Part shown: positions 1 to 7,970 of the stretch, in pieces
How the letters are laid out: each line of letters opens with the position of its first letter
Numbering within the stretch: position 1 is the stretch's first letter
Assembly: GCF_030295405.1 (NCBI RefSeq)
Contig: NZ_AP027080.1
Coordinates: 992,001 to 1,056,000, forward strand
Direction of reading: 5' to 3'
Source of the DNA: Mesoterricola silvestris
Lineage (GTDB): Bacteria; Acidobacteriota; Holophagae; Holophagales; Holophagaceae
Length of the DNA: 64,000 nt
Position numbers and translations under genes: made by a program
Notes under the pieces: generated by a model
What the model was told of the DNA's origin: nothing
Seen by the model: only the letters and a program-made list of their open reading frames with translations
Databases searched by the model: none

Positions 1-702
1 CCGGTGCAGGGCCAGGGCCTCCTCCCGGCGGCCCTCCAGGGCCAGCTGGACCAGGCGCGCCGTCTCCCGGGGCAGGGCGTTGCCCAGGACGCTCACCAGG
101 CCCGAGGCGCCCACGGCGATGCTGGCCAGGGCCAGGCCATCGTCCCCGGCCAGGAGGACCTTGCCTTCGGGCAGGGTGCGGGCCACCTCGGCGATCTGGG
201 CCAGGTTGCCGCTGGATTCCTTCACCGCGGCCACCTGGGGGTTCTCCCACAGGCGCGCCAGGGCCGGGGGTGTGAGGTTGAGCCCCGTGCGCCCGGGCAC
301 GTTGTAGACGATGAGGGGCAGGCCCGGGGCCGCCTCGGCCACGGCCTCGAAGTGGGCCCGGATCCCGCCCGGGGTGGGCTTGTTGTAGTAGGGGGTCACC
401 ACCAGGGCGCCGTGGGCGCCCTGGGCCTGGGCCCTGCGGGTCCAGGCCGCGGCCTGGCGGGTGGAATTGGAGCCGGTGCCCACGATCACCGTGGCGCCGC
501 CGGCCTCCTCCAGGGTCAGGTCCACCAGGGCGTCCCGTTCGTCGTCCAGGATGGTGGGGGCCTCCCCGGTGGTGCCCAGCACCACCAGGTGGGCGCCCCC
601 GCCGGCCACGTGGCGCACCAGGCGGCGGTAGGCGGGGCGGTCGATGTCGCCCGCCGGGGTGAAGGGCGTGGCCAGGGCCACGAAGAGTCCGGTGAGGGTC
701 AT
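1..702 (-). CDS. dapA: 4-hydroxy-tetrahydrodipicolinate synthase (partial, C-terminus outside window)
   Basis: Condenses pyruvate with aspartate semialdehyde in the diaminopimelate/lysine pathway. The 234 codons visible begin MTLTGLFVALATPF and keep the family marks: GTTGEAPTL-like loop (GTTGEAPTI), the YNVPGRTG segment with the active-site Tyr, and VKESSGN with the Schiff-base Lys. The gene runs off the left edge, so about 55-60 residues are missing. Its ATG overlaps the dapB stop by 4 bp (ATGA), so it is the third gene of a lysC-dapB-dapA operon under the lysine riboswitch upstream of lysC. Confidence 0.95.
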   Translation of the reverse strand, partial: MTLTGLFVALATPFTPAGDIDRPAYRRLVRHVAGGGAHLVVLGTTGEAPTILDDERDALVDLTLEEAGGATVIVGTGSNSTRQAAAWTRRAQAQGAHGALVVTPYYNKPTPGGIRAHFEAVAEAAPGLPLIVYNVPGRTGLNLTPPALARLWENPQVAAVKESSGNLAQIAEVARTLPEGKVLLAGDDGLALASIAVGASGLVSVLGNALPRETARLVQLALEGRREEALALHR

Positions 703-1415
703 GGCAGGTCTCCGAAAAGGGGGTCGAGGATTTCGCGGGCGTAGTCGTCGAAGGTGCACAGGCCCCGGCGCCCCCGCAGCCAGCGCGCGGCGCGCAGGGC
801 GCCCTGGGCGAACACGGCCCGGGACCGGGCCTGGTGGGCGAGGGTCAGGGTCTCGGCGGGGCCGTCCAGGCCCACGGTGTGGCTGCCGAATTCCGCCCCG
901 GCCCGGATCACGGCGATGCCCAGCTCCCCGGGGCCGGGGGCGCCCAGGGTCCAGGCGGACTTTCCGGGCATCCCCGCCAGGACCGCTTCCGCCAGCCTGC
1001 GGGCGGTGCCGCTGGGGGCGTCGGCCTTGAGGCGGTGGTGGTGCTCCAGCACGTAGGGGTCCAGGGTCCCGTCCAGGGCGGCGAAGCGCCCCAGCACGGT
1101 GGAGAGCCGGGCCATGAGGGCCACGGCGAGGCTGAAATTGGGGGCGGCCAGGACGCCGATGCGGGAGCCGATGCGGCCCTCCAGGCCCGGCAGCGCCCAG
1201 CCCGTGGTCCCGATCACCAGGTCCGCGCCCGTCTCCAGGGCCCAGGCCAGGTGCCCGTCCACGGCCCCCGCCACGCTGGCGTCGATGGCCAGGTCCACGG
1301 GGGTGGGCACCCCCTCCGGACCCAGCACCCAGGCCAGGTCCAGGTCCGGGGCGGCCTGGGCCTCCAGCGCGATGGCCGAACCCAGCCGGCCCTTGCCGAA
1401 GATGCCGATCCTCAT
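699..1415 (-). CDS. dapB: 4-hydroxy-tetrahydrodipicolinate reductase
   Basis: NAD(P)H-dependent second committed step to diaminopimelate and lysine, cytosolic. The 238-residue protein starts MRIGIFGKGRLG, a Rossmann GxGxxG variant. It carries the DapB segment LEHHHRLKADAPSGTA, which has the catalytic His pair, Lys and the substrate-binding SGTA, and ends DPLFGDLP. It is somewhat shorter than the ~270-residue E. coli enzyme, as in many non-enteric DapB proteins. The start overlaps the lysC stop by 4 bp and the stop overlaps the dapA start by 4 bp, so translational coupling is likely. Confidence 0.95.
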   Translation of the reverse strand: MRIGIFGKGRLGSAIALEAQAAPDLDLAWVLGPEGVPTPVDLAIDASVAGAVDGHLAWALETGADLVIGTTGWALPGLEGRIGSRIGVLAAPNFSLAVALMARLSTVLGRFAALDGTLDPYVLEHHHRLKADAPSGTARRLAEAVLAGMPGKSAWTLGAPGPGELGIAVIRAGAEFGSHTVGLDGPAETLTLAHQARSRAVFAQGALRAARWLRGRRGLCTFDDYAREILDPLFGDLP

Positions 1416-2755
1416 GCGGCGCCTCCCCCGATGAGGGCGGCGTGGAGGCGCTGGACGGCCTTCTTCGCCTCTTCCGCCTTCACCACGATGCTCAGGTTGA
1501 TCTCGTTGGCGCCCATGCTGATCATCTCCACGTTGATGTCCTGCATGGCGCCGAAGGCCAGGCCCGTGACGCCCGGGGTGTGCTTGAGGCGCTCGCCCAC
1601 GATGGCCACGATGGCCCGGCCCCCGGCCACGCCCACCGTGGCGAAGGCGGAGAGGTCGGCGATGAGGTCCTCCAGGGGCGCGTCGGCCTCCACCGTGAGG
1701 GAGACGCTCACCTCGGCGGTGGCGATGAGGTCGACGCTCACCCGGTGCCGGGCGAAGACGTCGAAGAGCCTGGCCAGGAACCCGCTCTGGTTGAGCATGC
1801 GGGCCGAGGCCACCGTGAGCACGGTGACGGGGCCCCGGTGGGCCAGGGCGGTGACGGGCCGGCCCGTGCGCACCTCGGCGGTGATGGTGGTGAAGCGGCC
1901 CCCGGGCTTGCGGGTGTGGCGCACCGTGACGGGGATGCCCTTGTCCACGGCGGGCTGGATGGTGGCGGGGTGGAGCACCTTGGCGCCGAAGGCGGCCAGC
2001 TCCCCGGCCTCGGCGAAGCTCAGTTCGGGGATGGGCTGGGCCCCGGGCACCACGCGGGGATCGCTGGTGAGCACCCCCTCCACGTCGGTCCAGATCTGGA
2101 TGTCCTCGGCCCCCAGGGCCGCGCCGAAGAGCGCGGCGCTGAAATCGCTGCCTCCGCGGCCCAGGGTGGTGGTGAGGCCCTGGGCGGTGGCGCCGATGTA
2201 CCCCTGGGTCACCACCGCCCGGCCCGGGCCCAGCAGGGGCGCGAGGATGGACGCGGCCAGGCCCTCCAGGTCGGGCACCAGGGGCCGGGCCGATCCGAAG
2301 GCGGCGTCGGTGCGCAGGACGGTGCGGGCATCCACCCAGGCCGCGCCCATGTACGCCGCCAGGATGCGCGTGGAGAGCCGCTCGCCGATGCTGGCGATGG
2401 CGTCCATGCTCCGGGGGGAGAGCTCCTTGAGGAGCGCCACGCCCCGCAGCAGGAGGTCCAGCTCGGCGGCGAGGTCCGCCAGGGCCCCGTCCAGGTCCGC
2501 CGGGAGCCCCGCGGGCAGGAGCTCTTCCGCCAGGTTCCGGTGCCGCCGCACCAGGGCGGCGTGCAGGGCCAGGGCCCCGGGCAGGTCCCCGCCCTCGGCG
2601 GCGGTGGCCGCCTCGAAGAGCTGGTCCGTGGTGCGGGCCGTGGCCGAGAGCACCACCAGGGGGGAACGGGCGTGGGCCGCCGCGGCCAGGGCCGCCACCT
2701 CCCGCATGCAGGGGGCGTCGGCCACGGAGGAGCCGCCGAATTTCATGACGATCAT
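1412..2755 (-). CDS. lysC: aspartate kinase (ACT-domain)
   Basis: Phosphorylates aspartate, the entry step to lysine, threonine and methionine. The 447-residue protein opens with MIVMKFGGSSVAD, the amino-acid-kinase nucleotide loop. A Gly/Asp-rich core (TLGRGGSDFSA) follows, with two ACT-type regulatory regions in the last ~150 residues (VTVLTVASARML and INVEMISMGANEINLS). The length and the FGGSSVAD start suit the monofunctional lysine-sensitive type; the feedback effector is inferred, not shown. The first gene of lysC-dapB-dapA, it lies about 115 bp downstream of a lysine riboswitch. Confidence 0.94.
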   Translation of the reverse strand: MIVMKFGGSSVADAPCMREVAALAAAAHARSPLVVLSATARTTDQLFEAATAAEGGDLPGALALHAALVRRHRNLAEELLPAGLPADLDGALADLAAELDLLLRGVALLKELSPRSMDAIASIGERLSTRILAAYMGAAWVDARTVLRTDAAFGSARPLVPDLEGLAASILAPLLGPGRAVVTQGYIGATAQGLTTTLGRGGSDFSAALFGAALGAEDIQIWTDVEGVLTSDPRVVPGAQPIPELSFAEAGELAAFGAKVLHPATIQPAVDKGIPVTVRHTRKPGGRFTTITAEVRTGRPVTALAHRGPVTVLTVASARMLNQSGFLARLFDVFARHRVSVDLIATAEVSVSLTVEADAPLEDLIADLSAFATVGVAGGRAIVAIVGERLKHTPGVTGLAFGAMQDINVEMISMGANEINLSIVVKAEEAKKAVQRLHAALIGGGAA

Positions 2756-2845
2756 CGGGCACCCCCGCAGGGCGCCGGAACGGGATTGGGCAGGTTTGTC
2801 ACGAGGGCCTCCGTCAGGAAACGGATGAAGACCCTTGACCCCTCC

Positions 2846-2863
2846 CCGGTCCCCGGGGACCGG
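2846..2863 (-). promoter_or_regulatory. GC hairpin in lysC leader
   Basis: An 18-bp perfect palindrome (CCGGTCCCC/GGGGACCGG) lies just 3' of the lysine aptamer and about 90 nt before the lysC ATG. No U-run follows it, so it does not look like a classical intrinsic terminator. It may be part of the riboswitch expression platform. Confidence 0.45.
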
Positions 2864-2869
2864 CTCGCC

Positions 2870-3045
2870 GTCCTAAGGCACTCCGCGGCGATTTGGCGCC
2901 GCGACAGCCGCCGGGATTTAGCCCTGACGTCCAAGGAGTGCGCTGATGATTCGCAACCCTTTCGGCGATTCTCCCCTTTCGGACGGGCTCGTCGGGTCCA
3001 TCAACCCTCCTCCGGCCTACTGATGGGAATCGCTCCTCCATCGGT
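2870..3045 (-). promoter_or_regulatory. lysine riboswitch (L-box) upstream of lysC
   Basis: Read on the minus strand, the leader carries the conserved blocks of the lysine aptamer in the right order. They are a GGAGGAGCGA...CAGTAGGCC block near 3035-3010, GAAAGGGGAGAATCGCCGAA around 2972-2952, GGGCTAAATCCC followed by GGCGGCTGTCG around 2922-2896, and a closing GGAGTGC at 2878-2884. Compare the B. subtilis lysC element (AAAGGGGAGCGTCGCCGAAG) and the E. coli one (GGGGCTGAATCCCC...GGTTGTC). I could not draw a convincing long P1 helix. The position ahead of lysC-dapB-dapA fits lysine feedback on the operon. Confidence 0.8.
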
Positions 3046-3092
3046 TTTTCCACCGTGGCACAAAGCCCGGGGATGTGCAACATACTTGAGGC

Positions 3093-3575
3093 ATGTCCAA
3101 GACCCCCTCGACCCCGGCCACCCGTCTGCTTAGGGAACTCAAGATCCCCTATACAGAGCATTTGTACACGTACCAGGAGCACGGCGGCACCGCCGTGGCC
3201 GCCCAGTCCCTGGGGGTGGACGAGCACGCCGTCATCAAGACCCTCATCATGGAGGACGAGGCCGCCCGGCCCCTGGTCGTCCTCATGCACGGCGACCGGG
3301 AGGTGAGCACCAAGGCCCTGGCCCGGCAACTCGGTTGCAAGACCGTGCACATCTGCAAGCCCGAGGTGGCCCACAAGCACTCCGGGTACCTGGTGGGCGG
3401 CACCAGTCCCCTGGGCACCCGCAAGGCCATGCCCGTCTACATGGAGCGCGGGATCCTCGGCCTGGAGCGGGTCTTCGTGAACGCCGGCAGCCGGGGCTTC
3501 CTGGCGGGGCTGGCCCCGGCGGACCTCGCCCGGGCCGTGGGGGCCGTGCCGGTGGAGGCTACGCAGGAAGGATGA
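3093..3575 (+). CDS. ybaK: YbaK/EbsC-family aminoacyl-tRNA deacylase
   Basis: A trans-editing enzyme; the YbaK branch hydrolyses mischarged Cys-tRNA(Pro). The 160-residue protein matches YbaK in length and layout: TPATRLLRELKIPYTEHLY at the N-terminus, then AAQSLGV, VIKTLIM, the LVVLMHGDREVSTKALAR strand-loop and the GYLVGGTSPLGTRKAMPV block that forms the tRNA pocket. It is transcribed alone and is convergent with the sensor kinase gene, overlapping it by 17 bp at the 3' ends. Confidence 0.92.
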   Translation: MSKTPSTPATRLLRELKIPYTEHLYTYQEHGGTAVAAQSLGVDEHAVIKTLIMEDEAARPLVVLMHGDREVSTKALARQLGCKTVHICKPEVAHKHSGYLVGGTSPLGTRKAMPVYMERGILGLERVFVNAGSRGFLAGLAPADLARAVGAVPVEATQEG

Positions 3576-5298
3576 GCCGGACCGTGGTGCCCGTGCCCGT
3601 GGCGCCTTCCAGTTGCACGGAGCCGCCGTGGGCCTCCAGGATCTCCCGGGCGAGGGTGAGGCCCAGCCCCGCGTTGCCGGCCCCGGCCCGGGTGGTGAAG
3701 AAGGGCTCGAAGGCCTGGCGGGCCACGGCGGCGGGGATTCCCGGGCCCGCGTCCCGCACCTCGAAGAAGACCCGGGTCCTCATGGGCCCCGGGGAACCGC
3801 CGGGGCGGTGGTCCCGGGGGTAGAGGATCCCCGTGGCCAGGCGGATGACCCCCGCGCCGCCCATGGCCTCGCGGGCGTTGGCCAGGAGGGCGTCCAGGGC
3901 CTGCTCCAGGGCGCCGGGGTCCAGGCGCGCCGCGGGGAGGCCCGGGGCGGGCTCGAAGTCGATGCGGATGCCGGGGCCGGCGGCCTCCCGGGCCCGGGGC
4001 AGGAGGGCCTCCACGAAGGCGTTGGGCGGGGTGGGGACCGGGGCGGGGGGCCGCGGGTCGGCGAAGGCGCGCAGGGCGTCCCCCAGGGGTTCCGGAAGCC
4101 GGGCCGCCAAGCGTCTGGCCAGATCCCGGGCGCCTTCCAGGCGCCGGCGCCGGTCCAGGCGCTCCTGGAGGTGGACCTCCTCGGAGATGTCCTGGATGGC
4201 CCCGCGGTAGCCCTCGGGGCATCGGTCCACGCTCCACCGGGTCCACAGCCAGGCCCCCGAGGCCTGGCGGACCCGGGCCCTGAAGCCCACGTTGCGGCTG
4301 CGCTCCAGGGCCTCCCGGAACGGCTCCGCGTCCCCGGGGTGGAGGATGGCCATGAGGCCCTCCAGGTCCGCGGGCAGGGGCGCGAGACCCAGGATCTCCG
4401 CCGCCGCCTCGGGCATGGAGAGGCGGTCCCCGGCCAGGATCCAGGGCACGATCCGCACGGCCAGCGCCGCCTCCGTGAAGCCCTGGCGTCCGGCCCCGAT
4501 GGCCCCCAGCAGGCCGGGGGCGGGTTCCCGGGGGACGGGTTCGCGGAAGGCGAGGACCCGGCCCACGGTTTCCGCGCCGACCGTGTGGGGACGGCTGGTC
4601 TCCTCCAGGATCCGTCCGTTCACGGGGACCTGGCCCCGGTTCTCCTGGTCGGAACGGGCGCGGAGGAGCCGCGCCTCCTCCAGGAGCACGCCGGGATCCC
4701 CCAGCTGCCCCGTGAGGTAGTGGATCACGTCCCCCATGTCCATGGGCGCCATGACGTATTCCGGAATGCCGCACAGGGCCAGGAACTTGCGGTTGTAGGC
4801 CGAGATCCTTCCCGCCAGGTCCACCACCAGGATGCCCTCGGAGGTGGATTCCAGGGTGGCCCGCAGCAGGGACGCCACCCGGGCGTGGGAGGCCTGGGCC
4901 TCCCGGTGGACCCCGGCGACGCGCGCCTCCTCCAGGGCCCGGCGCACCACCGGGGCCAGGCGGTTCAGGTTGGACTTGAGCACGTAGTCCGTGGCCCCCT
5001 TCCGGAGGCACTCCACGGCCCGCTCCTCCCCGAGGCTTCCGGAAACGAAGATGAACGGCAGGCCCGGGGCCCGTCTACGGGCCAGCTCCAGGGCCTCGTC
5101 CCCGCCGATGTCGGGCAGGGCGTAGTCCGCCAGCAGGAGGTCGAAATTCCAGCTGTCCCGCAGGGCCGAGATGTAGGCTTCGCGCCCGTCCACCCAGGTC
5201 ACCTCGGCGGCCAGGTACTCCCGGTCCAGCTGGGCCTTGACCAGTTCCAGATCCTCGCGGCTGTCCTCGAGGTACAGGATGCGCAGGGGGCGGCTCAT
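3559..5298 (-). CDS. receiver-PAS-PAS-HATPase hybrid protein lacking the H-box histidine
   Basis: 579 residues. Residues 1-122 form a response-regulator receiver with E11/D12, phospho-acceptor D58 (LLLADYALPD), S86 and K108 all present. Two PAS-like regions follow (about 148-255 and 275-375). The last ~150 residues are a GHKL ATPase with N-box (LLANAREAM, N474), G1 (DAGPG, 516-520) and a Gly-rich G2 (GNAGLGL). The dimerisation segment reads LARRLAAR at 393-400 where HWE/HisKA-type kinases have LAGGIAHD, so Ala399 stands at the phospho-His position. The start overlaps the Ser/Thr kinase stop by 4 bp. It may be a pseudokinase, a phosphatase, or a partner phosphorylated in trans; autophosphorylation on the usual His looks impossible. 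Confidence 0.9.
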   Translation of the reverse strand: MSRPLRILYLEDSREDLELVKAQLDREYLAAEVTWVDGREAYISALRDSWNFDLLLADYALPDIGGDEALELARRRAPGLPFIFVSGSLGEERAVECLRKGATDYVLKSNLNRLAPVVRRALEEARVAGVHREAQASHARVASLLRATLESTSEGILVVDLAGRISAYNRKFLALCGIPEYVMAPMDMGDVIHYLTGQLGDPGVLLEEARLLRARSDQENRGQVPVNGRILEETSRPHTVGAETVGRVLAFREPVPREPAPGLLGAIGAGRQGFTEAALAVRIVPWILAGDRLSMPEAAAEILGLAPLPADLEGLMAILHPGDAEPFREALERSRNVGFRARVRQASGAWLWTRWSVDRCPEGYRGAIQDISEEVHLQERLDRRRRLEGARDLARRLAARLPEPLGDALRAFADPRPPAPVPTPPNAFVEALLPRAREAAGPGIRIDFEPAPGLPAARLDPGALEQALDALLANAREAMGGAGVIRLATGILYPRDHRPGGSPGPMRTRVFFEVRDAGPGIPAAVARQAFEPFFTTRAGAGNAGLGLTLAREILEAHGGSVQLEGATGTGTTVRLILPA

Positions 5299-7730
5299 GG
5301 CAGCCCGGGCAGCGCCCGCTCCAGGTGGACCCCGGCCCCCGGTCCCCGGGCGGAGGCCCGGGCCGGCTTCTGCGGCGGGATCGCCGACGAGGCCAGGAGC
5401 GTCCCCCGGGCCGGGCCGGCCTTCCTTTCCAGGTCCTCCGCAAGGCCCTTGAGGGCGGCCGCCTCCGGGGCCCCGGCCCAGTCGCCCAGGGCCCGGTCCG
5501 CCAGGGCGCGCACCCTCCCGAGGCTTGCGGAGGGGTCGACGGAATGGGCGGCTTCCCAGACCGCGCGCAGGTACCAGGCCTCCGCGGCGGCCTGGGCCAG
5601 GTCCCAGGTGTCGGCCGCGCCCAGGTGGCGCAGGGCGGCCTCCACCGCGGGGCGCGGATCCTGGCCCCGGGCCGCGTCCACCCGCGCCCTGAGGACGAGG
5701 AGCGCGGCCTGGTAGTCCCGGCCGAAGGCCGGGGCCGGGCCCCGGGAGGCGAGGGCCTCGCCCAGGGCCGGTCCGGGATTCCCGGCGTGGGTGAACTCCC
5801 AGTCGGCGATCTGCCAGAGGATGGCCATGCGAAGGCCGTCGGGCCCCGGGGCCTCCCTGCGCTGCGGGCGGGATTCCAGGAAGGCCAGGGCCTCCCTCAG
5901 CACCGGCCTGGGATCCAGGTCCAGGGTGGCCCGGTGCCGTCCCACCAGGAAGCGCGAGGCCAGCCAGTCCTCGCGCAGGATCCGGTCCCCGGGGTCCATG
6001 CGCAGGGCCTCCTCGCACCGGCGGGACAGTTCCCGCAGGGCCTCCGGGGACTGGGTGCCGCGGCCGATCTCCAGGTCCGCCAGGGCCAGCGCGGCCCGGG
6101 CGAAGGCGTGCCGGAGTCCCGGGCTGCTGGCCCAGACCGCGACCCTGCGCCAGGCGGTGTCCGCGGCCTCCTGGAAAAGGGTCCGGGCCCCGGTGACCTC
6201 CCCCGCGCCCAAGGCCCTGCGGCCCAGGGCGCAGAGCGCCGCGCACTGGAGGGCCGCGGCCTCGGGCGAATCGGGGGACGCTTCCGCGGCTTCGCGGGAC
6301 AGGCGGGCCGCGGTGGAATAGTCGCCCAGGATGAAGGCGGCCCGCCCCTCCTGGAGGGGGCCGGGGTCCGCGGCCGCGCTGCCCAGGCGGGCCCAGCGCC
6401 GCGCCGAGGGATCGGGGGCGGCCCCCGGGCGCCAGTAGGCGGCCTCCGCCAGGGCGCGGATCATCAGGGGGGCCAGGAGCTCCTCGTCGTACCCCAGGGC
6501 GGCGGCGCTGCGGAGGGCGGCGCAGGCCTCGGCCTCCTCCCCCAGGAGCAGGTGCGCCTGGGCCAGGGCGAACCACGCCGGCCCCCGGAAACCGGGACCC
6601 ACCTCCCCCATGTGCGCCCTCACCTGGGCCATGCGGGTCCTCAGGCGGTTGCGGGAGGACCGCAGATCATGGAGGGGGAGGGCGAGGTCCGCGGGTTGGT
6701 TCCAGATCTGGACGCCACTGGCCGCCTCCAGGTCCCTCACCAGGGCCTCCTCGCGGGTCCGGCCCAGGAGGGCCAGCCCCGCCCCCGCCGCGAGGGTGAG
6801 CCCCAGGGCCGCCAGGAACCAGCCCAGGGCCAGCATCCGGGAGCCGCGCCCGGGGAGGAAGCCCAGGAACCGGCCCAGGGGCCCCCGGGGCCGGGCGTGC
6901 ACGGGGATCCCCCGCAGGAAACGGTCCAGGTCGGCGGCCAGGGCCAGGGCCGTGGCATAGCGGTCCCCGGGGTCGGGTTCCAGGCATTTCCGGATGACCA
7001 GGGCCAGGTCCCGGGGGAGATCGCCCTGGCCGGACCGCAGCGGACCCGGGGGGGTTCCCGGGGGACCCGGGGGAAACCCCAGGAGGGCGAAGTGGAGGGT
7101 GCCCCCCAGGGCGAAGACGTCCGTGGCCGGGGAGATGCGGTCCCGGCCGCCGCGGCTCTGCTCCGGGGCCATGAAGGCCGGTGTGCCCACCGCCACCTGG
7201 CTCAGGGTCAGGGGCGGGTCGCCCAGGGACACCGCCAGGCCGAAGTCGCACAGGTAGGGGATCCAGGCCCCACCGGGCCCCCGCTCCAGGATGATGTTCG
7301 AAGGCTTGAGGTCCCGGTGGATGAGGTTCACCCGGTGGGCGGCGTGCACCGCCTCCGCCACGCTGCGGAGGATGCCCACCGCCTCCGCCGGGGACAGCTG
7401 CGGGGCGGCCTGTTCCAGGTTGGGTCCCTTGATGAGCTGCATGGAGATCTTGAGGGTGCGGCCCGCGGACTCGATATCGTAGATGCGGCAGATGTTGGGA
7501 TGGATCACCCGGGCCTGGAGCTGGGCCTCGTGCATGAAGCGGATCAGGGCCCCCGGGTCCATGTCCCGCAGGGCCTTGAGGGCCACGGTGCGGCAGAGCA
7601 GGGCATCCCAGGCCTCCAGGACCTCCCCCGCGCCCCCCTTGCCCAGGAGGGGCCCGAGCACGTAGCGCCCCTCCCGCGGCAGCCTGGGGCTCAGCCACGA
7701 CGGTTGAATCGGAGGGGGGTCCGGGGGCAT
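5295..7730 (-). CDS. membrane-anchored Ser/Thr protein kinase with C-terminal helical repeats
   Basis: 811 residues from ATG 7730; an in-frame TTG at 7754 would add 8. The Hanks-type kinase domain (about 20-275) has a Gly loop (LGKGGAGEV), K52 (TVALK), HRDLKPSN (D140), DFG (162-164) and GTPAFMAPEQ. A proline/Arg linker leads to one transmembrane helix at about 299-323. The remaining ~480 residues are Ala/Leu-rich helices with TPR-like spacing. ATG 7730 is preferred because a TATAAT sequence on the minus strand at 7754-7759 would put transcription start about 16 nt upstream; no Shine-Dalgarno is visible. It is co-translated with the receiver/HATPase protein downstream, which suggests joint signalling. 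Confidence 0.92.
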   Translation of the reverse strand: MPPDPPPIQPSWLSPRLPREGRYVLGPLLGKGGAGEVLEAWDALLCRTVALKALRDMDPGALIRFMHEAQLQARVIHPNICRIYDIESAGRTLKISMQLIKGPNLEQAAPQLSPAEAVGILRSVAEAVHAAHRVNLIHRDLKPSNIILERGPGGAWIPYLCDFGLAVSLGDPPLTLSQVAVGTPAFMAPEQSRGGRDRISPATDVFALGGTLHFALLGFPPGPPGTPPGPLRSGQGDLPRDLALVIRKCLEPDPGDRYATALALAADLDRFLRGIPVHARPRGPLGRFLGFLPGRGSRMLALGWFLAALGLTLAAGAGLALLGRTREEALVRDLEAASGVQIWNQPADLALPLHDLRSSRNRLRTRMAQVRAHMGEVGPGFRGPAWFALAQAHLLLGEEAEACAALRSAAALGYDEELLAPLMIRALAEAAYWRPGAAPDPSARRWARLGSAAADPGPLQEGRAAFILGDYSTAARLSREAAEASPDSPEAAALQCAALCALGRRALGAGEVTGARTLFQEAADTAWRRVAVWASSPGLRHAFARAALALADLEIGRGTQSPEALRELSRRCEEALRMDPGDRILREDWLASRFLVGRHRATLDLDPRPVLREALAFLESRPQRREAPGPDGLRMAILWQIADWEFTHAGNPGPALGEALASRGPAPAFGRDYQAALLVLRARVDAARGQDPRPAVEAALRHLGAADTWDLAQAAAEAWYLRAVWEAAHSVDPSASLGRVRALADRALGDWAGAPEAAALKGLAEDLERKAGPARGTLLASSAIPPQKPARASARGPGAGVHLERALPGLP

Positions 7731-7918
7731 GGATGCCGAATCGCTATAATTCAATTATATTGATACAACACCCAACACCCTGCGGCATCCGCGGTTCCTC
7801 CATGGCTTTATAAGGTGTCACCGAATGGACAGCATGCAAGAAAAATCCGACCTTGATCATGAGATTTGAATATATCAACCCGTGGGGACCCGGCCGGAGG
7901 GGGACGGGAGGGCGCAAC

Positions 7919-7950
7919 GGAAACGGGCGACCGTTTGGTCGCCCGTTTCC
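7919..7950. terminator. hairpin downstream of the cytochrome gene
   Basis: A 14-bp perfect stem (GGAAACGGGCGACC) with a 4-nt loop sits 20 bp past the cytochrome stop codon. The U-tract is poor on both strands, so it may act mainly as a 3'-end stabiliser or a factor-assisted terminator. Confidence 0.55.
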
Positions 7951-7970
7951 TTGACTTCAGCCGGCCCGCG

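Noticed and set aside
4-744. Long open frame on the plus strand opposite dapA (246 codons)
   Set aside because: Low-complexity Gly/His/Gln/Ala translation typical of antisense frames in GC-rich DNA; dapA on the other strand has clear family motifs.
2752-2934. 60-codon minus-strand frame overlapping the lysC start
   Set aside because: It lies in the riboswitch leader, lacks a ribosome site and family resemblance; the RNA structure explains the sequence better.
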